The translations under genes and the position numbers were made by a program. The notes below the pieces were generated by a model. That model saw only the letters and a list, made by a program, of their open reading frames with translations, was not told the origin of the DNA and did not search any database. This document shows positions 24,428 through 35,707 of a stretch of 64,000 nucleotides of DNA, in pieces. Every line of letters starts with the position of its first letter. Position 1 is the first letter of the stretch. This stretch comes from Trachythela sp. YZ-2020 (taxonomy: Eukaryota; Cnidaria; Anthozoa; Malacalcyonacea; Clavulariidae): NCBI GenBank assembly GCA_016169945.1, contig JADLSH010000076.1, positions 1,245,001-1,309,000 on the forward strand, read 5' to 3'.

Positions 24428-24633
24428 CTTTGTGAACAGTCTTGTTTTCATTCAAAGCTTAAGCAATGTCAATAGGATATTGTTGCTCAGAAAACAATCA
24501 AGAAGGAATTGCTATCTAGAACCCATTTCCACCAAACGTTTTTGTGCATGGTCCAAGCCCTGACCAGTTGGGATAGGCCTGCATTATTTCTGTTATGGGC
24601 AATAAAACATGTCTTGTAATGCTTCTCCATAAT

Positions 24634-24740
24634 CTAGCTTGAGAGACAGCAGGCATGAAATAATTGGCCACAAGCATCACAACCAATCCAGTCATCTCCT
24701 TCATCTTCTTTGCAAATTTTGCAATGGGAATCATCTCTTC
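24634..24740 (-). pseudogene. PHD-finger exon, probable C-terminus of MULE protein
   Basis: The frame reads C-K-I-C, an acidic spacer, D-W-I-G-C-D-A-C-G and F-H-A-C-C before TAG at 24634. This is the Cys4-His-Cys part of a PHD finger; the last Cys pair is missing. PHD fingers bind histone tails. Its 5' side is cut by the SINE at 24747, so the link to the upstream peptidase exons is inferred from order and strand only. Confidence 0.55.
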
Positions 24741-24746
24741 TTTGGG

Positions 24747-25031
24747 TAGCACGGGTGGCGGAAGTGGTTAGCGCGCTGCCTCTTACCACTGAGTTGAGCC
24801 TGTTTCACAACAGGTCGAGGTCACTGTTGGTACTCGCATGAGATCGGCAGTGTGCTCAAATAACTCATGTAAGTTGAGATTCTCTCCTGTGCTTCGAGGG
24901 TTTTCCCCGGGTACTCCGGTTTCCTCCCTCTAATACTAACCCTTAGGAACTAACAATGGGGCCACAGTAATTGGCTGACGCTGTTGTGGACTCCCTGCCA
25001 TTGAGGCGAAGTTGAATAAAATAAAATAAAA
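24747..25031 (+). mobile_element. tRNA-derived SINE
   Basis: The 5' part resembles a tRNA promoter: A-box-like TGGCGGAAGTGG (24756-24767) followed by GTTAGCGCGCTG, and a decayed B-box AGGTCGAGGT (24812-24821). The body contains GGGTACTCCGGTTTCCTCCC, a block I associate with invertebrate SINEs. The 3' end is a short (ATAAA)n tail. RNA polymerase III transcription is expected for this class. No clear target duplication was found. Confidence 0.75.
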
Positions 25032-25129
25032 GACAAGTTTTGATTTTTTATCAAATTGATTTGTTTAATTTAGAAAGTACAAATACTTTATAACTTAATT
25101 AGTTTATTTGAGTGTGCAGTAACAGAATC

Positions 25130-25340
25130 TTACTCAGCAAAATCATCATAACAGCTTCCAAAAAGTGCAGATAAAAGTTTCTCTCTTTCACTGTTAAGGT
25201 TAAAAGATTGGTCAAGTGGTTCTTCTCTGGTTATACAGTTAAACTTAGGGGGACCGCCTCCCCTAATTCAGAGTCTCTAGATCGTCGGAAAATGCATTTT
25301 CAGAGTCTTCTTTACCTCTTTTGTTAGGCCCTTTCATTAA
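25130..25340 (-). pseudogene. C-terminal exon fragment of MULE protein
   Basis: Coding-like minus-strand sequence ends in TAA at 25130-25132 (L-F-G-S-C-Y-D-D-F-A-E). A TAG near 25263 and a probable indel interrupt an upstream acidic stretch (E-D-S-E-N-A-F-S-D-D). It lies between the peptidase exons and the SINE, so it is likely an alternative or true terminal exon. No domain recognised. Confidence 0.4.
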
Positions 25341-25776
25341 TTCTTTCATTATGATACAGTATATGAGTTTATGCTATTTGCTGCATTTTTTTTAATTCAA
25401 TTATTTTGGGGTCCCAATTGAGAAAATGCTCTCAATCTGTAAGTGGACCCTACACCGACCCCTACATTTTGAGGGCGCCTGCACAATTTTAGGCTCTCTC
25501 TCAAGTTGGGGGCCCCTATTAGGTCGGGGGCCAGGGGCAAGTTGCCCCCCCTCTCGGCAGCCCTGTCAGTGGTAGGGTACTACCAGTTAAAATATATATA
25601 TGTTTAAGAAGCCAGAGTAAGTGAAGTTCTAGTTACCCTGGGACTTAATTTAATCTACAGTAAAGTACAATAGTTGGCAACATCTGGGATGAAATTCTAG
25701 TCAAATCATGGTATTGAAAATCTAATGCCATTCACTAATAATTTAAATTATTACAACTAATTGATTGTTATAACTA

Positions 25777-26765
25777 ACCAAACAAATCAGAACACCACAG
25801 TTATAGTTATCTCTCTGAACAAAATGCCTTGGCTCTATACATTGCCAATCCTTGCTCTTCCAACCAGTTTTAATGTCCACCACAATGCTGCAAAATTGGG
25901 AAAATATATGGTTGAACCTCCTTTGTATTGCCTGATAAGAGGCTGAGCAACCACAAGACTATATAAGGCCTTTTCTGTAGACGTTATAGTATATAAATGT
26001 AATCTGATCATCTTCCCACTGTGGATAACAGCACAAATTTTGAGTCAGACAGACATACCTTATGTTGTCAATAAGTTGTTTTAATGCTGGATTGTTTGTA
26101 CTTGTTATTGATTGCTGCTGCTGACCATGTAAAGGATCCAGGTATAATCGAAGTGACTTTTTGCAATCAATCACCTGTAAATCATAAGCGAGAAAATTAG
26201 TAATCTAGTACTCAGTATAATTTGATATCAACTGGGATACTGCCAAAGCTGGAGGGGAAACGAAACATCCATTTGCATATCCCACCTCTCCTTGTCATCG
26301 ACCAATAGATTGAAATGTTTGGGCTTAAACACATGGGCGTTTCTGAAATATTGTGAATATAAGACAAAATATTTGTGCATGGTCAGGTACCGTTCAACAT
26401 ACAGTAAATCGCATTAAATTGAAGTAACTGTACTTTGTAGTTTGAAGAGTTTCCTCTATTATAGTTTCCTATTTTATCTATATTAACTATAACAGCATCT
26501 GCATCCATGGTAAATTAATGTTTTGTAATTCATACCAATAGCGTCCAGTGGTTGAAGGTGATGTTCATGGGGATGAACATTTTCCTATGCCACCAAAATT
26601 CTCTCCCATCCATAGTCTGTGGGTGCTTGACTGCCTTTGAACAAGCTCACAGAGGGTGGCATCGGCATAGAACGTTTCCGGATTTGAGACGCGTAATTTC
26701 CACAACACTGTATTACCTACAGTGCAATATGAAGTCCAGTGTTAATAGATCTGTCACTTTTTAGT
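25777..26765 (-). pseudogene. Ulp1-like (C48) cysteine peptidase exons of MULE protein
   Basis: Exons ending 26536, then 26174-26058, then 25887 to about 25777. The splice joins are in phase and assemble the expected order of a SUMO-type protease: F-N-H-W (His), V-I-D-C-K-K and L-D-P-L-H-G, and finally F-V-Q-R-D-N-Y-N-C-G-V (oxyanion Gln and catalytic Cys). All four active-site elements are present. The family removes SUMO or related modifiers from proteins. Sequence 5' of F-W-W-H-R at about 26575-26765 is less clear and has a frame break. Upstream exon 27321-27076 ends V-P-G-W-L-V-D-K, which also fits the Ulp1 start. Confidence 0.75.
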
Positions 26766-27075
26766 AACGTAATAGTGCATGTACTTATTAAATAGATTAT
26801 CAACGAAATACCAGATTTTCTCCTGTTACGAAAAAGAGAAGATATAAATGATAGCTTCACATTTGAAAGATATTACTTATACAACCATTACAGTTTCTAA
26901 TCTTTTTTTACAATTGTACAACACAGCGTCTCGAAGTATTAATTCAAAATTACACTTGTGTTTAACTTAAGATTCATGATACCATTAATTCATTGCGTCA
27001 AACACGCATGCAATTTTTCATGAATCCCTTATTGAACCTGCTAATGAGTCTGCTAACATTTTAAGAAAAAACTAC

Positions 27076-27598
27076 CTTATCCACGAGCCAACCGGGAACA
27101 AAATGTTTGTGTATGACTGGCTTTATATTCTTGAACTCGATACTATAACCAGGGGGGAGTAATGTGCACAAGTCTGACACGTTTAGTTTCACAGGACCAT
27201 ATTCCAGTATGTATTTTCCAGTATAATTCTCTCGAACGGTGAAAGGCATTTTGATGTGGATGAGCTGTCACTTGAAGACTTGTTGGTCTCTTCGACGTCA
27301 ATTTCCATTGGTAAATCGCAGCTGAAACGAAACAGTATTAAACATGCTCATTATGCAGAAATACTGTCCTTTTCTCTTTTTATATTTCTCAAGTAACGTA
27401 CTTATTATTGGTTATTTTATTACTGGTTATTTTATAAGACCAATAACTAAGTGTTATAATATAAAAGCAATATAGAGACTTAAAATGATAGTGTATATAC
27501 CTGTCTTGGATTGACGGTTTCGTGTCAGGATTTGAAAATTCTTCATCGGGTACATCCAGAGTAAGATCAATGAATAGGTGCTCTTGTACAGGTAGTTC
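27076..27598 (-). pseudogene. Linker exons between transposase and peptidase
   Basis: Exon 27598-27501 joins in phase to the transposase exon ending at 27728 (donor GTGAGA) and is acidic (D-L-T-L-D-V-P-D-E-E-F). Exon 27321-27076 begins with a Ser-rich stretch and ends with V-P-G-W-L-V-D-K, resembling the W-L-x-D/N-E start of Ulp1 domains. A frame change near 27240 is needed to read it through. Confidence 0.5.
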
Positions 27599-27727
27599 CT
27601 GTAAAATAAAATTAAATAGTCTAAAGAATAAAAATCAACGTTGTTGTAACAGCTATAAAAAATTATTATAATTTATCTAATGTAGGTGGGAAAGAGCTTT
27701 CTTGTTTCTTAAATCTTTTATTCTCAC

Positions 27728-29970
27728 CTTATCATCATTTATACTGATATTTGTTTGTGCGACCGTCTTTTTCTTTTGTTTTCTTCTAAGCGACAACTTC
27801 TTGTGGAACACTTTATGATAATCTGTTGACGTAATTTTTAATTTCTTTTTTTCAGGGCTACTTCTGAGAAAAAGACCTTCTACTCTCGGACAAGTTGCGC
27901 GAAGTGCCACTTGCAGATTGTCGACAATAGTTAACGCCTCTTGAAGGATCTTCGCATCTTCTACCAGAAATGAGACATCCTTCAATCCGGACAGATTATC
28001 TTGAAACTGTCTCTTGAGTTTCGCAAGAGTGCCGGGTTGTACTGATGGTGTGGAAATTTTTTCTGTTTCTTTTGTAGACTCAGGTGCAGACTTAGGTGTT
28101 TGTGATTCAGGTGGTGACACTTCTGGAGTTATAGGTGGATCTTGTGTAAGCTTACTGAAGTGAACCGAATTGCTGTTAGCAGTTGGCGGATTGATTAGCA
28201 GGCCATCAGTATCTAGTGTAATGAAGACGCTCTCTCGATAGGCCAGAGGTAAACTGGAAAATTGCCACTTGGAAAAGAAATTGAAGATTGCAAAGAAATG
28301 CTTGCATGGGAAAGTGGATTGCCTCCAAGATTCGCATGTGCAGCTTGGAACTGAAAATTGGACCAGGTAACTCAGTTAATTGTTTCTAGAACTTTTGACC
28401 AAAAACTTCCCTTGGTGATCGTTTAAACAAGTAATTTCATTTCCCTGGATCTCTTGGGCAGCGAATATATTTTTAAGGCAATGTTTAACAAAGTTAGGTG
28501 GACAGTTTTGCAGGTAGTCTGGAACAATCGCGTTGTACTTTCGGTATGAACCACTTAAACGTAAGTTAGCACTTAGGTAGGTTTGGTATGAATCCAGCAG
28601 GAAAGAACATACAATCATGACGACAATGCCGTAGAGAGATTTGTCAATGGATCTGGGTAGGTAGTCATACTTAAATAGCCTGTTCATAGACTCCACTCCG
28701 TTATTAGTGTTCACGATGTTTAATGCTTGTGATTTTCGAAATGCGTGACACCAGCGAAAATGACAAGGGATCCACGTTTTTTCCACATAACTTCTCACAC
28801 TTTCTTTTGTTTTGTAGAGTGTTGATTGGCGAAGCTTGGATAACTCGTCGTTATACTGCGTCTCTGTTGGAGCACTACCAATTCTTGTCATCGCTGACTG
28901 GAGAAATTCTTGCTCGTTCTGATCTAGGCCATTCTTCCCGGCTCTAGCCCAACGCTGGATTGCCTGCTGACGGTGGAAATCACAGATATATGCAACAACA
29001 CCAGGAAAGCATGTTTCAATCGCCCCTATTTCAGCTGTTGAAAAATCCACCATGAAGTATTTTGACCATGAGACTCCAGTCCCGGTTCCATCCTCGCAAG
29101 ATCCCCAAGGCTTCGGATATGGAAATTTCGTCCTCATGTTGACACATAAACTCGGCAACCACCTTGTAGCCAACGTTGGTGTTCACACATAAGAAGAATA
29201 ACGGCATGGCATATTTCGTTGTTTTGTATGTCACGTCAAGTAGGGGAAGGTCACTTCCATATTTAAGCAGAAGTTTTCGTTGCCATTCTTCTTGATGAAC
29301 AAAAAGAAAATTATCACTCTTGTTTGTAGGCACGGTGTCACCAAAATAGTTCGGTTCGCCTTCTTGGGTTCGGAGGAAGAATCTTGTACTTGGCGATGAC
29401 TGTTTCCAATCTGTTATTTTCCGAAGAAGAGACTCTTGGTCGTCGTTGCAGTACTTCTCGGCGGCAACAGCTCTTGCAATATGATTTTGTAGGTCCTTGG
29501 AACTGGGATAGTATCTGCAATTTGTTTTCCTTGGCCAGGTGTGTTTCGGAGCACCGGAGAATAGCTCTTTTACCACGAATTCTTCCAGACACCGTTTCAC
29601 TTCTTTTGCACCAGTGATATTTGTTCGATTATTCTTTTGTCGATCACCTGTTTACGGATGCATTTTCACCAACTGGATGCCCAGAATGCACATTGCTTAT
29701 AGGGAGTTTTAGATAATGTAGTGAAGATGTCTTTATCGCCTCATTTGATCCCAGTTTTTTCTTAAGGTCTTCCAGTGTTTTCTCTTTAGCCATTCGGACG
29801 CTGTTAGGAGTGGGAAAATTACCTGATAATTCAAAATCGTTGAATATTTCGATATGCCGTAGTTGTATCGTGGCCGAACAATTCAGTTTTCGTGTTCCTT
29901 GTAATTTTATCCGACAGTTCCTCCAATAGTTGTGTTCATTTACAGGCTTTGGCTTCCAACTACCCCTCAC
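27728..29970 (-). pseudogene. MULE transposase with SWIM zinc finger
   Basis: From the right: an N-terminal Cys/Trp DNA-binding-like region (Y-W-R-N-C-R-I-K), G-H-P-V-G-E-N-A, then the transposase core. First catalytic Asp likely in L-P-L-L-D-V-T-Y-K-T-T, second in F-M-V-D-F-S-T-A-E, and Glu in N-T-N-N-G-V-E-S-M-N-R. A SWIM finger follows (C-T-C-E-S-W-R…C-K-H-F). This order is typical of MULE transposases, which cut and paste DNA in the nucleus. Lesions: frame changes near 29645 and 29605, one near 29070, and TAA at 28376-28378 just before the SWIM finger. Beyond the SWIM finger the frame stays open through a Pro/Ser/Glu-rich linker to the donor at 27728. Confidence 0.85.
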
Positions 29971-30784
29971 ATCCTATACGGGTTGTACAAATATAATTTA
30001 ACTGTGATTAACAAAATCAATAGGCGTTACTTTGTAAACTAATAAAAATTAAATACCATATCATAACCATGTAAACAGTGTCTGATTTCTGTTCCAATGA
30101 TCACAAATGGTTTACCAAACATAGAAATCGGTATGTTTCCACGCTTGTGCTAAAAAATTGGAAATGCTAGGAAACCATTTGATAAGAAATCAGTACGATA
30201 GAATACACAACCAATATATATATTCCTATTACTGAAACAAATACTACGACATGCACAACCATTACCGAAAACTATAAACTATTCGTAGAAGAGAAATGTC
30301 TGCAACATTGTGGTAATTTGGACAAGATGCGCAGTTGCCTGTTATTGGATTGTTATACGGTCAGATACCTGGCTAAGTGATGAGAATGACTTAACTGAAG
30401 TAAAGAAGCAAGCACTATCAACCTTCACAAGTGTTTCTATACTATTCTATGAGGATGCAAAAAAAATTTATTTTTATTGTTATTATAAATTATTGTCATT
30501 ATTGATTAGCAGTAATATATAATTTACTAGCAGTAATATATAATTTTATATTATAAGTAGTATGTAACGAGCAATTTCATTGGCTAATTGCGCGTGCTTT
30601 ATGATGCAATAAAGCACGGCCACTGTTTTGATTTTTCTCCCTTCGTCCCTGCTTGTTAAATTTTCCTCGGAATTGTCAACACAATATGAACAAAATTATA
30701 ATAGTTTTAAATCCAAAGTCTGTCAGAAAGTCCGCAATTTTAAAATTCTTTGCGCTGACCGAATGTAACGATGTCTCAAAGGCT

Positions 30785-30899
30785 ATCTCAATACGAACAT
30801 GCTACGATTTGTTACGAAGAGATTACGAGTTACTGTGATCAACCGCATGCCAAATGTATTGACGTCACCTGCAAAGAACGCCCGTGAGGTAGTCAACCC
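30785..30899 (-). repeat. Right TIR of MULE
   Basis: Inverse of 23769-23883; the terminal base is ambiguous because this end has one more G (30900). The 10-bp target duplication follows at once. Confidence 0.9.
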
Positions 30900-30910
30900 C
30901 GACTAGCCCA

Positions 30911-31356
30911 GGGACTACCCATTATATTTGCTTGGTGGTATGACTACAGTCAAATTTAGTTTGTACCAAAAAAAATTCTTACTGGCGAGGTTAAAACTTC
31001 TGCATGGTCCCTTTCGCATTGTTAGATCCTCAGCCGGCCAACTGGCTTTTCTCTTATTTTGAAACTAAAATGTATGATACCATGAAATTACATTTTATAA
31101 TTTTTTGTAATATATATTTTTATATGCATATGAAAATTTTGCAGTTTTCCAAGAGTAATGCAACTATATCGATTTCTGGAATTGCATCCGCCTTAAGTGC
31201 CCACTTTCCATTTTTATTAGCCATAAAACTGTCTTCATTAAAGTGCATACAACAAAGTCTACTGTTTTTCCAACAGCATCAATCCATGCATTGCAGATAT
31301 GTGGTTTTGATAAAGGAAACCTATATATAGATAATGAAAATAATCATTTTCTATTT
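30911..31356. other. No gene seen
   Basis: AT-rich spacer between the MULE and the next element. A 108-codon open frame at 31004 is hydrophobic and low-complexity, without domain signal. Confidence 0.4.
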
Positions 31357-32982
31357 TAAAAGTACAGGGGCGGATCCAGGGGGTGTCAAACGTGGCTCAA
31401 GACACGGTCAGATTTTTGCGATCCTGATTTGTGAAACTTCGTTCATAAGGACGAAATGAGTATTGATTAATAAACGAATTTGTCTCATTCATTTTCAATT
31501 CAAATACTTTTTACATATTTTATAGTTATAAACTAAAAACCTTTACCTTGCGTCAAAATCTCGAAATATTAGCAAATAACCACGAAATAGCTGCGTGTTT
31601 TATTATGAAAGCGGGGGAAACCCCGCGAAGATTGAATATTTTGCATATCAAAAGTTTTCTACGACAATTCACCGATAACTGCACGAACTAGGCTCTTCAC
31701 GTTCGGAAAGAACTCGTAAAATGCGACTGCGATTTTGCGACACAGTCCGCGGTTCCACTGTTACTAAATATAGTAACTTCTTGCCACATTGAGACATGGT
31801 GGAGGGTATCAAGCCAATCACAGCGCAAGATTGGTGAGACACGGTAGCCATGTTTTCGTTGCACAATAGTGCCCAAGGAGTTGTATTCGGTAAATTCTCG
31901 GTAGAATCTCTAGAGCATGTGACTGTACATTCCCCTTTAGAATGTATTTTGGAGAATTGTTTATCATTATTTCCACAATTCATCAGGATAGTGAATACTG
32001 TATAAGTTTTTGATGTTATAAATGCATAATTTGCAGGTTTTCTTGTACGGTATTGGATATGGGTCCATGGCCGACTTCATCTATTTCAGGAAAATTGTTG
32101 CTAAGTAGAACCGCTTAGTTGCCTAAGCTTACTTAGCTGATGTACTATATGGTCTACAAATATATATCACTTATTCAATTATAAAAATGCCAGATGAAGA
32201 GAATTTTCTCATCCTTTTGTCCATATATCCTTCCTGGTCTGTTTCTCCCTATCTGTTCATTCAGTACTTAGTCAGCCCAGTTTTGTTTTGTACCCTGTCA
32301 CTGTTGTGCATGCTGAAGGTAAAGCAACTTACTACAGTAGGATTAGAGATTTTCAGAACAAAATCCTAGCAATGCTTGACGTGTGTTTGTTTATAAATCT
32401 TCTGTTGTAGAATATTTTAACACTATATATATGGACAACACTAAAATCTCCTTACAACTCAAAGGATATACCTTATCCTGAAGAATCCCCTTCCTATGAA
32501 ACTGCCTTCCCCCAGAAGCCATGCAGCTGTTAGATAATGATAAGTCATTTATAAATAAGAACTGGTCCTACCAAGGCAGGTTGACATTTTCTGTGGCCTA
32601 GGAAAAACGTCATATGTGAACAATAGTATGTTTCAATGTATTCATGTTTTTGCTAGGGAAATCATGCATTTGGCACTTTGACAAACATAACACAATATCA
32701 ATTTATGTTAACAAAGCCAATTAGCTATTATAGCCTGACTCTGTGAGCCTGTGGTTAATAAGAACAGCAACTAAATATAATGGTTGCAAAGCCGCATCTA
32801 ATGATCCAAATTCTGTGTTCATTATTCCATGTCTACTATATATCATCAGGACTGCACCTTTCATATTATTGCAATGGTATATCAAGTGAATAATATTGTC
32901 TGGTCACTCTGGTGACAGGCAGAATAGAATACAATGTGTTTCACTGTGATTCAAATTATGTTTTTCTTATCCCTATCAATTT

Positions 32983-33020
32983 CTCTTATCTTATCTTATC
33001 TTATCTTATCTTATCTTATC
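32983..33020. repeat. (TCTTA)n microsatellite
   Basis: About seven pentanucleotide units inside the hAT-like element. Confidence 0.9.
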
Positions 33021-33420
33021 AAGGAGTCAAGGTAATAAAGTTTTGAGTTTCTTTACAAAAATTATGTAACTGCATAAGAGATTTCTATGTATAATATAAG
33101 CTTCTACTGTTCAAATCATAAAAATAATAGATATTTTTTATTTCTATGGTTCAAATGCAAGGGATCTTTCTTGGTGGAAACTGGTCTAAATTCCAAGTAT
33201 TATTCCAGTTTGACTTCAAAGCTCTGAACACCTAACTACTGTTGTTAAGACAACTCAACAGTCTCATTAAAGCCTTTTTTCCCCAATTGCTATTGTGCTG
33301 CTGTTACAACATGGACCAAAATGAATTTTCCTTACTATTTTTGTGTTTTAAGATAATAATAACTTGATATTTTAAGTATTGACTAAGATTCTTTTTTTGT
33401 CTAAAATACGCATATTTAGA

Positions 33421-33660
33421 GGACAATTTTGGAATAAATGCCCAGCTCAGAATGCAGGAAATGGCATTTCCGGGCATGAAATTTCAAAATTTTCCCGGGG
33501 GAGCACGTCCCCGGACCCCATTTCGTTAATTTTTGTCTGAAATTCGGGTTCGTTGAGAACGAATTTTAGAAATAAATCCGACACTCAGAATGCAGGAAAT
33601 GCCATTTGCGGGCTCCAAATTTCAAAAATTTTCTGGGGGGGCTTGCCCCCGTACCCCCCT
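33421..33660. repeat. Two ~120-bp tandem units at the right end of the hAT-like element
   Basis: Each unit contains CTCAGAATGCAGGAAATG, a TTTC(A)nTTTT block and a G-rich then CCCC segment. The copies are diverged. They are subterminal to the CAGGGG end. Confidence 0.7.
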
Positions 33661-33723
33661 AGGGGAACCGGACCTTGTATCCTGACACGGTCATACTCGG
33701 AGACTGGATCCACCCCTGAAGTA

Positions 33724-34700
33724 TATAATAAATCAATAATATGTACAATTTAGTGTAATAAATTAGATTTGAAAAATGTATTATTAAAATGTATAGAATT
33801 TAGTTAAATACTTACCGATGAAAACTTATGTTGCTTTTGCTTTTCTGCCTATTTCTGCAACCCACATATTCGCATGTTTTGAACTTTTTGTTACAAAAAT
33901 TTTTTTTCTAACCAAAACCTTAGTACCATCTTCCTCTCAAAAACGCAAAATATACTTTTATAATTACAGTTTTTCAAGTATTTAACCTCTGTTTTTAATG
34001 TTAAAATGTCCCTAGCAAACGCATAGCAATGGCTGAATCCTTTTAAGGAAAAGTCAAAAACTTATTCCTATGTGACCCAATTTGGTTTAAATGTGATATT
34101 TAACAGTATGGAATTACTATAAAGGCCTAAAATGCATGGTAGAACAAGAATATAATATTTAAGGGCTGATGTATATTGGGTTTTTTTTATAAATACGCAA
34201 AAAAACTTGCACGTTCTTTCGCAAGGTTTTGAAATATACGCATTTATTTATTAAAAAATATATACATCACATTTGGGAATAGTTTAAAATAGAAAAACAG
34301 TGCAAAAATAAATGTTTTTCTGGGGAAAAAAGGCATTTAAACTGATATAAACCATGAAACCACTAATATACTATAAACAAATTAGGCATTTTAATAAACA
34401 AACAATGAAAACTACACAGGACTTCCGTACGGGTTATCTGTGTCAGAGCATACGGGACTTGAATTTGCCCCCTTTTTTTACTGAATTTACATTACGATTA
34501 CATTATAATTTATTTATAATCTCTATGCGTTAGCCTGTGTTCACAGAACCTACAATTATTATTAACACTTGCTTTTTTCTGCTGTCGTTCTCGTTTTTTT
34601 ACCATTTTTTTCGGAGTTTCAGTTTGAGACATGAATATACATGAGAACTGCGACAAATTTATAGAATTATTCAAAACATAAACAAATCTCGCCACTCACG
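33724..34700. other. No supported gene
   Basis: AT-rich. A minus-strand 61-codon frame at 34695-34510 is Lys/Gln-rich with C-R-F-C-E-H near its end and would be divergent from the pseudogene at 34702; too short to call. Confidence 0.35.
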
Positions 34701-34701
34701 C

Positions 34702-35451
34702 GTGACATTCATAGGGAAAACCCGTGCTGATCACGGATTGATCTTTTTGGCATCTTTTTTATATCATCCCCTCAAGCCCTGTTCTTTCAAGCAAACCTTT
34801 TTAAACACCCCCGAACATGAACTTGTACATATTTACTTGGAGCACCAGAAACGTAGCTTATCAAACCATGAAACTCTCAAAGAAAACTTTACATTTCAAA
34901 ATTTGAAGGGCTTACACTTACAGAATATATACGTGCCAGATTACTTATTTGTGATCGCAATCACAAAAAGCCCATGTTGTGAATGTAAAGCGGCTATTAG
35001 CATAGCCCAAGAAATTATCAAGAAAGGATTCTTAAAGCTTGCAGACATGTTCAGATTATGTAGTCCTAACGTTCAGTATAAATCTTTCACACTTGCAGAA
35101 AATTATTACAACTGCCACTGGCAGTTGTTGGAACAGGATCTCTTAAACAGGGAACATTTTGCTTGTACCTACTTAACAAGCTACGGCCAGCAAACTTGTA
35201 CATAATACAGACCCTTATGGCAGAAACATGTAAGCACAAACAAATGCACGGAGACATGGGAAAAGAAGAAGTCAAGAAACTTTTAAACCTGGCTGAGTTG
35301 GCAAGTGAGTGAGAACGTTTGAAATATGCTATTGCAAAGTCATCGGGGATCTCGAATACAAAAGCAGAAAGTATTTACGGGTTCTCTAATTTAAGTGAAA
35401 AGAACAAGCAATGGCTACAAGCAATGGAAACACGCTGCGATTTGTCGGCCT
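34702..35451 (+). pseudogene. Unrecognised coding region with frameshift and stop
   Basis: A 167-codon frame (34702-35205) continues, after a frame change near 35198, into a further coding-like run (M-A-E-T-C-K-H-K-Q-M-H-G-D-M, then E-R-L-K-Y-A-I-A-K-S-S-G-I-S) interrupted by one TGA near 35311 and ending at TGA near 35450. The first part has a C-C-E-C cluster. The composition is that of a soluble, helical protein. I do not recognise the family; the decay suggests an element protein. Confidence 0.45.
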
Positions 35452-35663
35452 GATTTTAGGTTTCTCTGAATGTTAATGAATGTTAAAAAAATGTTTATAT
35501 TGCTATGTGTAGGGACGCGGATTATCTACTGCAATATAATGAAATATTATACCTCAACTTCAAATTGTCCAATCAGAAAGCTCAGTTTGTGCCACGTGAG
35601 CATGAAATTAATCGCGATATTACGCCTTACGTCATCACTTAGCGAGCCTGCGTTCCTTTTGAC

Positions 35664-35707
35664 AATGTTCCACCCGATGTTCCCCGGGGAACATGGGGTG
35701 GAACATT
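35664..35707. repeat. 44-bp near-perfect palindrome
   Basis: AATGTTCCACCC-G-ATGTTCCCC pairs with its inverse with a single G-G mismatch and no loop. It could form a 21-bp cruciform arm. Confidence 0.9.

Larger units (their letters stand above)
23769..30900 (-). mobile_element. Mutator-like element (MULE) with peptidase domain, 7.1 kb
   Basis: The ends are inverted repeats starting GGGTTGACTACCTCAC. Both sides carry the 10-bp direct repeat GACTAGCCCA (23759-23768 and 30901-30910), in the 8-11 bp range known for MULEs. All recognisable exons inside run on the minus strand and encode a SWIM-type MULE transposase, a Ulp1-like peptidase and probably a PHD finger. Several lesions and a SINE insertion show that it is inactive. 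Confidence 0.9.
31365..33718. mobile_element. Non-autonomous hAT-like element, 2.35 kb
   Basis: Ends are CAGGGGCGGATCCAG and its inverse CTGGATCCACCCCTG (one mismatch in 15), flanked on both sides by the 5-bp direct repeat AAGTA (31360-31364 and 33719-33723). CAGGG-type ends suit hAT elements; a 5-bp duplication suits the hAT5 lineage as I recall it. No transposase is visible. A 104-codon minus-strand frame at 31983-31669 has no recognised domain. Confidence 0.75.
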
